Shown here: piece by piece, positions 8,074 through 18,087 of the stretch
How positions within the stretch are numbered: position 1 is the stretch's first letter
How the letters are laid out: each line of letters opens with the position of its first letter
Assembly (NCBI GenBank): GCA_036493735.1
Contig: DASXPH010000091.1
Span: 82,074 to 146,073, forward strand
Reading direction: 5' to 3'
Length of the DNA stretch: 64,000 bases
Source of the DNA: AG2 sp036493735
Lineage (GTDB): Bacteria > Gemmatimonadota > Gemmatimonadetes > Gemmatimonadales > Gemmatimonadaceae
The notes under the pieces: generated by a model
What the model was told of the DNA's origin: nothing
Database searches by the model: none
What the model saw: the letters and a program-made list of their open reading frames with translations, nothing else
Translations under genes and position numbers: made by a program

Positions 8074-11000
8074 ATGCGACGCTCCCTGTTTCTCTTCATC
8101 CCGCTCCTCACGACCACGCTTGCTGCGCAGAGCCGGCCGGTGGTACGACAGTCGAAGCCGTCGTTCGCCGAGCCCTCCATCACGCCCGATCGGTCGGAGA
8201 TAGCCTTCGTCTCGGGGGGCGATATCTGGGTCGTGCCGTTCGCGGGCGGTGCGGCGCACTTGCTCGTGTCGCACCCGGCGACGGAATCACGGCCGATGTA
8301 TTCCCCCGACGGCACCCGGTTGGCCTTCATGTCCAATCGCGCCGGATCGATGGATATCTGGATCCTCACCTTCGCCACGGGAGACGTCCGGCAGCTGACA
8401 TTTGATGACGGCAACGAGCAACTCGATGGCTGGTCGCATGATGGCAACTGGATCTACTTCTCCAGTTCGGCGCACGACGTCGGCAGCAACACCGACGTGT
8501 ATCGCGTGCGCGCGACCGGCGGCACGCCGATGTCGGTGTCGGCGGATCGTTATGCGGCTGAATTCATGTCGGCGCCGTCGCCGGATGGCTCGCAGATCGC
8601 CGTCGTCGCACGTGGCATGGGACAGAGCCAATGGTGGCGTAAGGGACACAGCCATCTCGACGAGAGCGAGATCTGGCTCGTGAAGGGCGACGGATCGCGC
8701 GCGCCGACATATAAGCAGCTGTTGGCCCGCAACGCGAAGCAGCAGTGGCCGATGTGGAGCGCCGACGGCAGCGTGATCTATTATGTCTCCGACCAGAGCG
8801 GTGCGCAGAACATCTGGATGAAGCCGTTGCGCGGCGAGGCAAAGCGCCTAACGACATTCACCGACGGTCGCGTGCTCTTTCCGTCGATCGACGCCGCTGG
8901 CCGCGAGATCGTCTTCGAGCGTGACTTCGCCATCTGGCGATACGAGATCGCGACGAATCAGGCGCAGCCCGTGCCCATCATGCTGCGCGGCGCCGCAGCC
9001 ACGAACGCCGATCAACATCTGGTCATCACGAACGGGCTGCAACAGATCGCGCTCAGCCCTGATGGCAAGAAGCTGGCGTTCATTGCTCGTGGTGAGGTGT
9101 TCGTCGCGCGCGCCGACAGTGGCGGGGACGCGTTACACGTCACGCGCACGCCGGCGGCCGAAGCCGAGCTGGCGTGGGCGCCGGACAGCCGGCGCGTCGC
9201 CTATGCATCCAATCGCGATGGCGCCTGGCACCTTTACGTTCACGATCTCACGAGCGGCCAGGAGACACAGCTCACGACCGGCGACAAGAGTGACGTGAAT
9301 CCTCGTTGGTCGCCCGACGGGTCGCGCATCGCCTTCCTGCGCGACGCGCGCGAGCTGCGCGTCCTCGATGTCGCCACGCATAACGAGCAGAAGCTGGCCA
9401 CGTCGGTCTTCGGGCGCCCGCCCTTCCTTTCCGAGCGCCCAATCGCCTGGTCGCCCGACGGCCGCTACGTCGCGTATCTCGGGGCCGGCACGAAGCTCAT
9501 GGTGAACGCGTACGTCGTGCCTGTCGGCGGTGGCGCGTCGACGCAGGTGACCTGGCTTTCGAACACCCGCGCCAACACGCTCTCGTGGAGCGCCGACGGG
9601 ACCTACCTCATCCTCGACTCGGGAATGCGGACGGAGCCGGGCATCGCCGCGCGCGTCGATCTCGTGCCGCGCACGCCGCGGATTCGCGAGGATCTCCTCG
9701 CGGCGATGTTCCGCGACACGACCCCGGGGCGCGCGACACCAGCGCCGGCGCCCCAGGCGGCGCCGCGCACCGATACCAGCCTAACGACGCCAGCCCGCGA
9801 GCCTCGCGCGCCACGCGCGACGCGCGTCGTCGCCGAAGGGATGCGCGAGCGACTCGCCGTGCTGCCCGTGGGCGTGGACGTGACGAGCGAGATCATCAGC
9901 CCCGACGGGCGCCAACTGCTACTCGTCGCGAGCGCCGCGGGCCAGCAGCAGCTGTTCACCTATTCGCTCGACGAGCTGATGACCGAACCGGCCATCGCTC
10001 GACAGCTCACGTCCACTCCAGGCTTCAAGTCATCGATACAGTGGGCGCCGGACTCGAAGTCGGTCTGGTTCCTCGAGCAGGGTCGCGTGGTCAACATGCC
10101 GGTGGAGTCGCGTCAACCGCGGCAAGTCGTCGTGCGCGCCGAGATGGACGTCGATTTCTCACGTGAGAAGATGGAGGTGTTCAACCAGGCGTGGGAGTTC
10201 CTCAACGACAATTTCTACGATCCGAACTTCCACGGCGCGAACTGGAACGCCGTGCGCGAGGCGTACGCGCCGATCATCGCCGGCGCCAAAACGCCTGACG
10301 AGATGCGCCGCTTGCTGAACCTCATGATCGGTGAGATGAATGCATCGCACATGGGTATCTCCGGGCCTGGTGGCGGCACTGGTCTTCCCGGCAGCGGCCG
10401 ACTCGGTCTGCACTTCGAGCGTGCGGCGTACGAGCAGCGCGGCGAGCTCAAGGTGACGGAGGTCATTCCACTGTCGCCCGCGGCGCTCAGCGACCGGATT
10501 CACGTTGGCGATTACATCCTTTCGGTGGACGGCGCGCGTGTCGGCCCCGGCTTCAATTTGGATTCGGCGCTCAGTTACAAGTTCGATCATCGCGTGGATC
10601 TGTCGGTCGCCGCTGACGCGGGTGGTCGCGACAAGCGTCAGGTCGGTTTGCGCGCGACGAACGGGGTCACCGAGAAGGGCCTGCTCTATCGGGAGTGGAT
10701 TGCCGACCGCCGCGCGTACGTCGAGCGCATCAGCAACGGTCGGCTGGGTTACGTGCACATGAATGACATGGGCGGTAGCGCGATCGCGCAGATGAACCTG
10801 GACCTCGGCGCCGAGGAGCACGCGAAAGAAGGCGTGGTGCTCGACATTCGCTTCAACAACGGCGGTTTCGTGAATGGCTATGCGCTCGATGTGCTGAGTC
10901 GCCAGCCGTATGTGCAGATGGTGCGTCGCGGCGTACCGGCGGTGCCCGGCCGGCCGGTGCTCGGACAGCGCGCGCTCGAGGCGCCAACGATACTCGTCAC

Positions 11001-11337
11001 GAACCAGGCGACGCTCTCCGACGGCGAGAACTTCACCGAAGGTTATCGGACGATGAAGCTCGGCAAGGTCGTCGGCGAGCCAACGGCGGGGTGGGACGTG
11101 TACACGGGCGCGGGCACGATGGTGGACGGCACGTCGGTGCGGCTGCCGTTCATGATGAATGCGTCACAGGACGGTAAGGCGCTCGAGCTGGTGCCGCGCG
11201 CCGTGGACATACGCGTCGATCGCCCGTTAGGCGAGAGCTATACCGGTCGTGACTCCCAACTGGATGCGGCGGTGAAAGAATTGCTCGCGGAGATCGACGC
11301 GCGCGGCGGGCGAAGGTCCGCGGCTTCGGGCAAGTAA
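8074..11337 (+). CDS. tricorn-like S41 protease with WD40-like propeller
   Basis: 1087 aa from ATG 8074, which starts a clean signal peptide (RRSLFLFIPLLTTTLAAQ); a longer frame back to 7951 lacks one. Residues 20-600 contain repeated PD40/TolB-like blades with the recurring SPDG motif (for example YSPDGTRLAF, LSPDGKKLAF, WSPDGSRIAF). A helical core follows (about 690-800), then a PDZ-like segment (VIPLSPAALSDRIHVGDYIL) and the S41 catalytic domain with nucleophile Ser982 in TLSDGENFTEGY. This is the tricorn protease layout, here as an exported peptidase. It is followed after 3 nt by a hairpin repeat and then by the sortilin-like gene. Confidence 0.9.
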   Translation: MRRSLFLFIPLLTTTLAAQSRPVVRQSKPSFAEPSITPDRSEIAFVSGGDIWVVPFAGGAAHLLVSHPATESRPMYSPDGTRLAFMSNRAGSMDIWILTFATGDVRQLTFDDGNEQLDGWSHDGNWIYFSSSAHDVGSNTDVYRVRATGGTPMSVSADRYAAEFMSAPSPDGSQIAVVARGMGQSQWWRKGHSHLDESEIWLVKGDGSRAPTYKQLLARNAKQQWPMWSADGSVIYYVSDQSGAQNIWMKPLRGEAKRLTTFTDGRVLFPSIDAAGREIVFERDFAIWRYEIATNQAQPVPIMLRGAAATNADQHLVITNGLQQIALSPDGKKLAFIARGEVFVARADSGGDALHVTRTPAAEAELAWAPDSRRVAYASNRDGAWHLYVHDLTSGQETQLTTGDKSDVNPRWSPDGSRIAFLRDARELRVLDVATHNEQKLATSVFGRPPFLSERPIAWSPDGRYVAYLGAGTKLMVNAYVVPVGGGASTQVTWLSNTRANTLSWSADGTYLILDSGMRTEPGIAARVDLVPRTPRIREDLLAAMFRDTTPGRATPAPAPQAAPRTDTSLTTPAREPRAPRATRVVAEGMRERLAVLPVGVDVTSEIISPDGRQLLLVASAAGQQQLFTYSLDELMTEPAIARQLTSTPGFKSSIQWAPDSKSVWFLEQGRVVNMPVESRQPRQVVVRAEMDVDFSREKMEVFNQAWEFLNDNFYDPNFHGANWNAVREAYAPIIAGAKTPDEMRRLLNLMIGEMNASHMGISGPGGGTGLPGSGRLGLHFERAAYEQRGELKVTEVIPLSPAALSDRIHVGDYILSVDGARVGPGFNLDSALSYKFDHRVDLSVAADAGGRDKRQVGLRATNGVTEKGLLYREWIADRRAYVERISNGRLGYVHMNDMGGSAIAQMNLDLGAEEHAKEGVVLDIRFNNGGFVNGYALDVLSRQPYVQMVRRGVPAVPGRPVLGQRALEAPTILVTNQATLSDGENFTEGYRTMKLGKVVGEPTAGWDVYTGAGTMVDGTSVRLPFMMNASQDGKALELVPRAVDIRVDRPLGESYTGRDSQLDAAVKELLAEIDARGGRRSAASGK

Positions 11338-11338
11338 C

Positions 11339-11373
11339 CCCTGTCATCCTTCGCTTCGCTCAGGATGACAGGG
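11339..11373. repeat. hairpin copy of a CCTGAGCGAAGCGAAGGAT-type repeat
   Basis: Perfect 12-nt arms CCCTGTCATCCT (11339-11350) and AGGATGACAGGG (11362-11373) around an 11-nt loop. Read on the minus strand the core is CATCCTGAGCGAAGCGAAGG. A related copy lies at 21041-21070 and a degenerate one near 63974. It sits right after the protease stop codon and may act as a terminator. Confidence 0.65.
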
Positions 11374-11448
11374 CCTTCCCTCTCCCGCTACCAGCGATTC
11401 GATTGTCTTGAGCACAAACCTCTCCTCGACATGTCCCGAGAATTACTG

Positions 11449-14400
11449 ATGACTGGTTGCCGCTCTTCCGTCCGCGCCGCCCTCCTGCCGGCGCTCGCAT
11501 TCATTGCTCTTGCAATGCCTTCAGTGGCATCGGCGCAGAGCACCTCGCATTCGGTCCCCAGCGCGATGCTGCCGGCTGTCGATCCCGCGCTCTTCAAGGG
11601 ACTGCATTATCGCATGGTCGGTCCGAACCGTGGTGGACGCGTCACCGCGGTCACCGGGGTGCCGAGCGAGCCCGCGACCTTCTATATGGGTGTCGCCTCG
11701 GGCGGTGTGTGGAAGACGACCGACGCGGGGCAGACCTGGTTCCCGGTCTCCGATGGGAAGATCGCCATCGGATCGATCGGCGCCATCGAGGTCGCGCCGT
11801 CGGATCCGTCCGTGATATACGTGGGCACCGGCTCGGACGACATTCGGAGCAACGTGTCGATCGGGCGCGGCGTTTACCGCTCCATCGACGGCGGTCAGAA
11901 CTGGAGCTTCGTCGGCCTGCCGAACGTGGGACAGATCGGCGCGGTGCGCGTGCATCCGACCAATCCCGACATCGTGTACCTCTCGGCGACGGGCAATCCC
12001 TTCGCGCCGTCGGCGGAACGGGGGATTTATAGAACGCGCGATGGCGGCAAGAATTGGGAGAAGGTGCTGTTCGTATCAGATAGCACCGGCGCGTCCGACA
12101 TCGAGATGCAGCCCGGAAATCCGAGTGTCCTGTTCGCTGTCATGTGGCGCGGCGAGCGCAAGCCCTGGACGATCATCAGCGGCGCGCGCGAAGGGGGCGT
12201 GTACAAGAGCATCGACGGCGGGGATCACTGGACGAAGCTGACGGCGGGGCTGCCTAACGAACTAGTGGGGAAGGGAAATATCGCGGTGAGCGCGGCGAAT
12301 CCCAGCCGGTTGTATCTGCTGTACGAGGCAAAGCCGGGGGGCGGCCTCTATCGCTCGGATGACGCCGGCGAGAGTTGGACGCTGGTCAACAGCATGCCAG
12401 CGCTGATCACGCGGCCGTTCTACTACACGACGCTCGCGGCCGATCCCACCAACGCCGACGTCGTGTACGGCGGCGCCGAAGGATTCTTCAAGTCGATCGA
12501 CGGCGGCAAGACCTTCCGATCGTTTGCCGTGCCGCACGGTGACAATCACGACATGTGGATCAATCCACATAACGGCGGCATCATGATCCAAGCGAACGAC
12601 GGCGGCGCGAACGTCTCCGTCAACGGCGGTCGAACGTGGTCCACGCAGTACAACCAGCCAACCGCCGAGATTTATCAAGTTTATACGGATAACCAATTCC
12701 CCTACAGGCTGTATGGCGCGCAGCAGGACAACACCACGGTCATCGCGTCGTCGCTGCCGCTGAATTCCGGTCAGGCCGAAGAGTGGCGGACGGGCCCGGG
12801 TTGCGAGACGGGGCCGATCATGCCCCATCCCACGAACCCCGATACCGTCTACGGCTCGTGCAAAGGGCAGTTCAGTCGGATGAGCCTCAAGACCGGCCAG
12901 GAGAAGCAGTACTGGGTGGGAGCACAGTCACTGTACGGCAACGTTCCGCAAGATCTCCTCTATCGCTTCCAGCGCGTGTCGCCGATGGAGATCTCGCCCT
13001 GGGACCCGCGCGTGATCTACTACGGTTCGCAGTTCGTCCACCGGACGACCGATGAGGGCGTGACGTGGAATAAGATCTCACCCGATCTCACGGCGAATGA
13101 TCCAAAGTTGCGAAACGCCATTTCCGGCGAGCCGATCACGCGCGATATGACGGGCGAGGAGGTGTACCCCACGCTCTACTCGATCCGAGAGTCACCCGTC
13201 CAGCGGGGGGTGATCTGGACCGGCTCGAACGATGGACCGTTCTCCGTGACGCGCGACAATGGGGTCACCTGGACGAACGTGACGCCCAAGGATCTGCCGC
13301 CGGGTGGCCGTGTCGCGATGATCGACCCGTCGCCGCACCGCGCTGGTTCGGCGTATTACGCGGTCTATCGCTACTTGTTAGGCGACTTCCAGCCGTACAT
13401 CTACAAGACCGACGACTTTGGAAAGACCTGGAAGCGCCTCAGCACGGGTGCGAATGGTATTGCCGCCGACAATCCGACGCGCGTCGTGCGCGAGGATCCG
13501 GATCGTCCGGGCCTGCTCTATGCCGGCACGGAGTTCGGGATGTACATCTCCTTCGACGACGGTGGGCACTGGCAACCCTTCCAGCTGAACCTGCCCATCG
13601 TTCCGATCAATGACATCAAGGTCTTCCGCAAGGACTTGCTCATTGCGACGCAGGGCCGCTCGTTCTGGATCATCGACGATCTGACGCCACTGCACCAGGT
13701 GACGGCGCAGGTCGTCGCGGCGCCGGCGACGTTGTTCAAACCACGCGACGCGTATCGAATGCGCTACCAGGGTGGTGGCGGCTTCGGCCGCGGGCGCGGT
13801 CCGTCCGCGCCGCAGTATCCACCGCCTGGCGCGACGATCGACTTCTATCTCGGCCAGACGCCGGGCGGCCCGGTCACCCTCGATGTACTCGACGACGCCG
13901 GAAAGCTCGTGCGCAGCTTCTCGAGCGAAAGTGGCGCCGCCCAGGAGACCGGCGCGAGCGGCGGCGACGACGACGAGGAAGGTCCTCGTCGCGCTCGGCC
14001 AACGCCGCGCGTGCCCAAGGAACAGGGACTCAATCGCTTCATATGGGACCTTTCGTATCCAGGTCCCCGCGATGGCAACGGCCGAGTCGGCGGCGGCGGT
14101 CCGACTGCCGTGCCCGGCCGATACCAGCTGCGCCTAACGGTGAATGGCGGGTCGCAGACTCAACCGCTCGTCTTGCGTGAGGACCCGCGCGTCGCGAAGG
14201 ATGGTGTAACCCTCGCCGACCTGCGCGATCAGTTCGATCACAACGTGCGTGTGCGCGATCTGGTGAGCGATGCCAATCGCGCCGTCTCGCGCGCGCGGAG
14301 CGTGGACACCCGTCTGCGCGACGGGACGGGAGCCGCCGCCGATACCCTCGCGAAGCTACGCGGGATCGAGGCCAAGCTCATCACGCCATCGATCCGCTAC

Positions 14401-14577
14401 AGCACGCCGGCGCTGCAGACGCACATTACCTACCTCTATGGAATGACCAATCAAGCCGATCAGCGCGTCGGTCGCGACGCCAAGGAGCGTTACGCAAATC
14501 TGCGGCGCGAGCTCGACGCGATCGTTGCGCAGATGAACCAGCTGCTCGGACCCGATCGACAGACGGCTGACAGATAG
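11449..14577 (+). CDS. secreted sortilin/VPS10-like BNR-propeller protein
   Basis: 1042 aa from ATG 11449, preceded by GAG at suitable spacing; ATG 11431 is an alternative. A signal peptide ends near ASAQ. Residues 30-730 hold many BNR/Asp-box motifs of the form S-x-D-x-G-x-x-W (for example KTTDAGQTWFP, KSIDGGDHWTK, KTDDFGKTWKR), the signature of large sortilin-like beta-propellers. A Gly-rich linker (GGGGFGRGRGPSAP) leads to a C-terminal part with a beta-sandwich-like segment and a helical tail ending near 1042. Proteins of this kind are often labelled glycosyl hydrolase without demonstrated activity; I make no claim of catalysis. Likely cotranscribed with the upstream protease unless the intervening hairpin terminates. 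Confidence 0.85.
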   Translation: MTGCRSSVRAALLPALAFIALAMPSVASAQSTSHSVPSAMLPAVDPALFKGLHYRMVGPNRGGRVTAVTGVPSEPATFYMGVASGGVWKTTDAGQTWFPVSDGKIAIGSIGAIEVAPSDPSVIYVGTGSDDIRSNVSIGRGVYRSIDGGQNWSFVGLPNVGQIGAVRVHPTNPDIVYLSATGNPFAPSAERGIYRTRDGGKNWEKVLFVSDSTGASDIEMQPGNPSVLFAVMWRGERKPWTIISGAREGGVYKSIDGGDHWTKLTAGLPNELVGKGNIAVSAANPSRLYLLYEAKPGGGLYRSDDAGESWTLVNSMPALITRPFYYTTLAADPTNADVVYGGAEGFFKSIDGGKTFRSFAVPHGDNHDMWINPHNGGIMIQANDGGANVSVNGGRTWSTQYNQPTAEIYQVYTDNQFPYRLYGAQQDNTTVIASSLPLNSGQAEEWRTGPGCETGPIMPHPTNPDTVYGSCKGQFSRMSLKTGQEKQYWVGAQSLYGNVPQDLLYRFQRVSPMEISPWDPRVIYYGSQFVHRTTDEGVTWNKISPDLTANDPKLRNAISGEPITRDMTGEEVYPTLYSIRESPVQRGVIWTGSNDGPFSVTRDNGVTWTNVTPKDLPPGGRVAMIDPSPHRAGSAYYAVYRYLLGDFQPYIYKTDDFGKTWKRLSTGANGIAADNPTRVVREDPDRPGLLYAGTEFGMYISFDDGGHWQPFQLNLPIVPINDIKVFRKDLLIATQGRSFWIIDDLTPLHQVTAQVVAAPATLFKPRDAYRMRYQGGGGFGRGRGPSAPQYPPPGATIDFYLGQTPGGPVTLDVLDDAGKLVRSFSSESGAAQETGASGGDDDEEGPRRARPTPRVPKEQGLNRFIWDLSYPGPRDGNGRVGGGGPTAVPGRYQLRLTVNGGSQTQPLVLREDPRVAKDGVTLADLRDQFDHNVRVRDLVSDANRAVSRARSVDTRLRDGTGAAADTLAKLRGIEAKLITPSIRYSTPALQTHITYLYGMTNQADQRVGRDAKERYANLRRELDAIVAQMNQLLGPDRQTADR

Positions 14578-14605
14578 TTGAAGCGACATTATCTCCACTC
14601 CACTC

Positions 14606-16180
14606 CTAGTCCCTAGTCCCTGAGTACGGCCGCCAGATATCGCGAGCCTGAAACACCGCCATTCGCATGACGACACCGCCGGCGCGCGTGATCGGCACAC
14701 TCGGTAATGGCTCGATGGAGCGAACGTAAGGAGCGACGCGCGCAACCATTTGGAGCGGTGATCGCGATGGCTGCTCGGGCGCAATGATGAGCGCGTCCCG
14801 TCCGAGGGCGTTTATCGGCGGATAGGTGTATTGGAAGCCACGCGGGTCGTCGCTGAAGCAGACGACCCGTACCGACGGGCCGAGCGCATAGCCAACTTTG
14901 GCCGCGTCGATCCAGTGCGTCGTGATGACGAGCCCACCCGAGTCGGGCAGCAGCCCGCGACCCTTCAGCGTGGACCTCAGGTCGCGCCAGTCGATGGCTT
15001 CGAGCGTCGGATCGCCGCGTCGAAAGAGATTGGGCGCGAGCCGCATTGGCCAGCCGGTGGCGACGGCGCTGGCGGCAATCCCCGTCAGCATCACGAAGAC
15101 AAGGACGGTCGCCACCAGGAACCGGCTAATGAGCGTATGCTCACGAGCACCACGCGCCTCGTACCGCACTACGGCATCGCCAAGCAATGGAAACAGCAGG
15201 AGATAGCCGGGCGCAGGCCAGTGGGGCAACCCCGGATTGCCGCCTAACGCGATTAGCGTAAACACGGTGATGGGTCCTGCCGCGAGGCAGCAGAGCAGCC
15301 ATCGGCCGGCGTCGCGCGGTCCGCCCCGGAGGCCTCGCGCGAGTTGCCAGAGGAGGGATACACCGATCCACGGCAGCAGGTATCCGAGCTGTCCAGCCAG
15401 GTTCTGGAGTAGCGAGGTGAGGTGCAGTCCGTGAGAGGTAGCGCGGCCCGCCTGGAATCGAAACGACGCGAACTCGTGCTCCGCGTTCCAGATGATGGCC
15501 GGCGACATGACGAACAGCGCCAGGGCGACGGCGACGTACGGCTCCGATCGCGCCAGCCAGAAGCGCGCCTCGCGTCGTGTCGCGACGAACAGCAGGGTGC
15601 CCGCAAGCAGAAACACGCCATGATACTTGGAGAGCAGCGCGAAGCCCGTCGCGAGGCCCGCGGCCAACCACCAGCGCCATGCAGCACCAGCGCCCACGCG
15701 CGCAGCTTGCTCCTCGGGAGAATCGACGAACAATCGCGAGAGGCAGTACGCCGCCGTAACCATCGCGCACGCGAGCGGCCCGTCCGGGAGAATCCACCCT
15801 CCGGTGCTGAGGCCGAAGACCGGCGCGACATTCAACAGGAGTGCGGCGACGAATCCCGCGCGCTCGCCATAGAGTCGAGCCGTTAGGCGGAACAGCAGCC
15901 AGGTCGTCACCGCGAAAAGCAGGATGAACGGCAGTCGTAGCACGACGCGCTGCTCGGTGCCGAACACGCGCGCCATCGACCCGGCGATCCAGAATGAGAG
16001 CGGTGGGTGATCGAAGTAGCCGAGGCTCGGCACGCGCGCCTGCACCACCTCGTACGACTCGTCCACGCCCAAGCCCAGCAGCCACGCGAGCACGATCCGC
16101 GCGATTGCGGAGATGACGATCAGTGCCAGGGTGAGGCGCGTCGCGCGCGATCTGGCGTCCTCGAGCCGTACAGTTTGCAC
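14606..16180 (-). CDS. GT39-type integral membrane glycosyltransferase (ArnT/PMT-like)
   Basis: 524 aa from GTG 16180. An N-terminal membrane segment (TRLTLALIVISAIARIVLAW) is followed by an extracytoplasmic loop with GVDESYEVV and YFDHPPLSFWI; the acidic DE and the DHPP motif are typical of dolichyl-phosphate-mannose/ArnT-type transferases. Roughly ten further hydrophobic helices follow, then a soluble C-terminal domain. The enzyme would transfer a sugar from a polyprenyl-phosphate donor. The frame is open back to 16336, but that would overlap the divergent GH3 gene starting at 16205, so the GTG was preferred. The last codons (SGTRD) are encoded by a GGACTAG microrepeat. Donor and acceptor unknown. 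Confidence 0.8.
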   Translation of the reverse strand: MQTVRLEDARSRATRLTLALIVISAIARIVLAWLLGLGVDESYEVVQARVPSLGYFDHPPLSFWIAGSMARVFGTEQRVVLRLPFILLFAVTTWLLFRLTARLYGERAGFVAALLLNVAPVFGLSTGGWILPDGPLACAMVTAAYCLSRLFVDSPEEQAARVGAGAAWRWWLAAGLATGFALLSKYHGVFLLAGTLLFVATRREARFWLARSEPYVAVALALFVMSPAIIWNAEHEFASFRFQAGRATSHGLHLTSLLQNLAGQLGYLLPWIGVSLLWQLARGLRGGPRDAGRWLLCCLAAGPITVFTLIALGGNPGLPHWPAPGYLLLFPLLGDAVVRYEARGAREHTLISRFLVATVLVFVMLTGIAASAVATGWPMRLAPNLFRRGDPTLEAIDWRDLRSTLKGRGLLPDSGGLVITTHWIDAAKVGYALGPSVRVVCFSDDPRGFQYTYPPINALGRDALIIAPEQPSRSPLQMVARVAPYVRSIEPLPSVPITRAGGVVMRMAVFQARDIWRPYSGTRD

Positions 16181-16204
16181 GGTTCCAAGGATATTCTCCT
16201 CTGC

Positions 16205-17995
16205 ATGAAGCTGCGACTGATTTCCGCGCTCGCCCTTGCCGTGGCGTGTGCTCATCCCTCGACGCGTCCACAGGCGGCGCCGGCACCCGTTCATCCCTTC
16301 GACGCGTCCGCGCCCCTGACTGACGTGCAGCGCCACTGGGTGGACAGCACTCTCGCGTCTCTAACGCTGCACGACCGCGTTGGCCAGATGGTGATGGTGT
16401 GGGTTCTCGGCGACTACACCAGCAACGGCGACTCGAGCTTCGCCGAGGTACGCCGCTGGATTCAGCAGGACCACATCGGCGGGGTGAGCATGTCCCTGGG
16501 CACGCCGATCGAGGTGGCGGCGAAAATCAACGCCATGCAGCGGATCTCCTTGGTTCCACTGCTCGCCTCGTCCGATCTCGAGCCGGGATTAGGTCGTCTC
16601 GAGGGCGGCCTCTTCTCGCACTACCTGATGGATGCGGGGAGCGCGACGATCTTTCCGAGCAACATGGCGATCGCCGCAACCGGCCGGGATGAGGATGCGC
16701 ACGACGTTGCGCACGCCATCGGCGAAGAGGCACGCGCCGTCGGCATTCAGATCGACTTCGCGCCTGTTGTGGACGTCAATAACAATCCGAGCAATCCCGT
16801 CATCAACACGCGCTCCTTCGGTGAGGATCCGGCGCGCGTGGCTCGCCTCTCGGCGTTGTTCGTGCGCGGACTCGCGGAAACCGGCACGGCGGCGACGGCG
16901 AAGCACTTTCCCGGGCATGGCGACACCGATGTCGATTCGCACGTCGGACTCCCCATCGTCGGCGCGACGATGGCGCGCCTCGACAGTGTCGAGCTCGTGC
17001 CCTTCCGCGCCGCCACTCGTGCCGGCGCGGGACTCGTCATGACCGCGCACATCGCGCTGCCCGCCGTCGCCGGCGACAGCACGACGCCCGCGACGCTCTC
17101 GCCGCGCATCATCACCGGGCTGCTCCGCGATTCGTTAGGCTTCCGCGGCGTCACGATCACCGACGCGATGACGATGGAAGGCGTCGGCAAGGGCTACACG
17201 ACCGAACAGAGCTCCGTCCTCGCCGTGCAGGCCGGCTCGGACATTCTGCTCAAGCCGACCGACCCGACGCGCGCGATCGATGCGATCGTCGCGGCGGTCG
17301 GGCGCGGCGAGATTTCACGCCAACGCATCGACAGCGCTGCGCGACACGTGCTCGAGCTCAAGGCGCGGCTTGCCGTCAACGTGAATCGGTATGCGGATCT
17401 CGAGGCACTGCGCGACGTCGTCGGGTCGCCCGCGCACCGCGCGCTCGCCGCCGACGTCGCGCAACGTGCCATCACGCTCCTCCGGGATCACGACAACGTC
17501 GTTCCACTTCGCGGCCAACGCGCGCTGATCGTCCAGTACGCCCCGGAGACGGAGCTCAAGGCGGGCCGGGTGTTTGCGCCGGTCCTCACGTCCGCGCTGG
17601 CCGGGTCGCGGGCGGTGAAGATTCAGCCTAACGTGAGCAAGTCCCAGCTCGATTCGATTGCGGCGCTGGGGCAGGGCATGGACCGGATCGTTGTCGCGAC
17701 CTATGTACGGCGCATCGAGGGGGAAGGCCGCTTCGCGATGCCGCCACACATCGCTGCCTGGATCGATTCGCTCGCGAAGCAGACGACCGGCCCCAAGGTG
17801 GTCGTGGCGGCGTTCGGCAATCCCTACATCATCCGCCAGTTCCCGAGCGTCGGCAGCTATATGGTGACGTATGGCGTTTCCGATGATCTCGAGCGCGGCG
17901 CCGCGCGCGCACTCCTCGGTCTGGCGCCAATCACCGGCCGGGCGCCGATTTCGCTTCCGGGCTTCTTTCGAGCGGGGGACGGGCTCGGTCGGTAA
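16205..17995 (+). CDS. glycoside hydrolase family 3 lipoprotein (NagZ-like)
   Basis: 596 aa from ATG 16205 with a lipoprotein-like signal (MKLRLISALALAVACAHPS, Cys at 15). The GH3 N-terminal barrel carries KHFPGHGDT (Lys233-His234 region), characteristic of beta-N-acetylhexosaminidases that use a His/Asp pair as acid-base, and the nucleophile candidate Asp320 in TITDAMTMEG. Residues after about 390 form the C-terminal alpha/beta domain often attached to secreted GH3 enzymes. It would cleave terminal beta-linked N-acetylglucosamine or related sugars, for example from peptidoglycan fragments. Divergent from the GT39 gene across only 24 nt, so their promoters must overlap or lie inside the partner's reading frame. 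Confidence 0.87.
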   Translation: MKLRLISALALAVACAHPSTRPQAAPAPVHPFDASAPLTDVQRHWVDSTLASLTLHDRVGQMVMVWVLGDYTSNGDSSFAEVRRWIQQDHIGGVSMSLGTPIEVAAKINAMQRISLVPLLASSDLEPGLGRLEGGLFSHYLMDAGSATIFPSNMAIAATGRDEDAHDVAHAIGEEARAVGIQIDFAPVVDVNNNPSNPVINTRSFGEDPARVARLSALFVRGLAETGTAATAKHFPGHGDTDVDSHVGLPIVGATMARLDSVELVPFRAATRAGAGLVMTAHIALPAVAGDSTTPATLSPRIITGLLRDSLGFRGVTITDAMTMEGVGKGYTTEQSSVLAVQAGSDILLKPTDPTRAIDAIVAAVGRGEISRQRIDSAARHVLELKARLAVNVNRYADLEALRDVVGSPAHRALAADVAQRAITLLRDHDNVVPLRGQRALIVQYAPETELKAGRVFAPVLTSALAGSRAVKIQPNVSKSQLDSIAALGQGMDRIVVATYVRRIEGEGRFAMPPHIAAWIDSLAKQTTGPKVVVAAFGNPYIIRQFPSVGSYMVTYGVSDDLERGAARALLGLAPITGRAPISLPGFFRAGDGLGR

Positions 17996-18087
17996 TGGTG
18001 GTCGGTGATCGGTGATCGGTGGTCGGTAGCAACCAGCTACCAGTTACCGATCACCGTTCGCCGACCACCGTTCACCGATTTCACCGT
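17996..18087. repeat. inverted GGTGATC / GATCACC spacer between convergent genes
   Basis: The left half has GGTGGTCGGTGATCGGTGAT followed by another GGTGGTCGGTAG; the right half has TACCGATCACCG, CCGACCACCG, TTCACCG and TTCACCG. The halves are approximate reverse complements around the CAACCAGCTACC centre. A large imperfect hairpin between two convergent genes would serve as a bidirectional terminator. Confidence 0.7.

Noticed and set aside
11339..11373. Hairpin as the end of a mobile element
   Set aside because: No transposase, no target-site duplication and no second end; it is better described as a short dispersed repeat.
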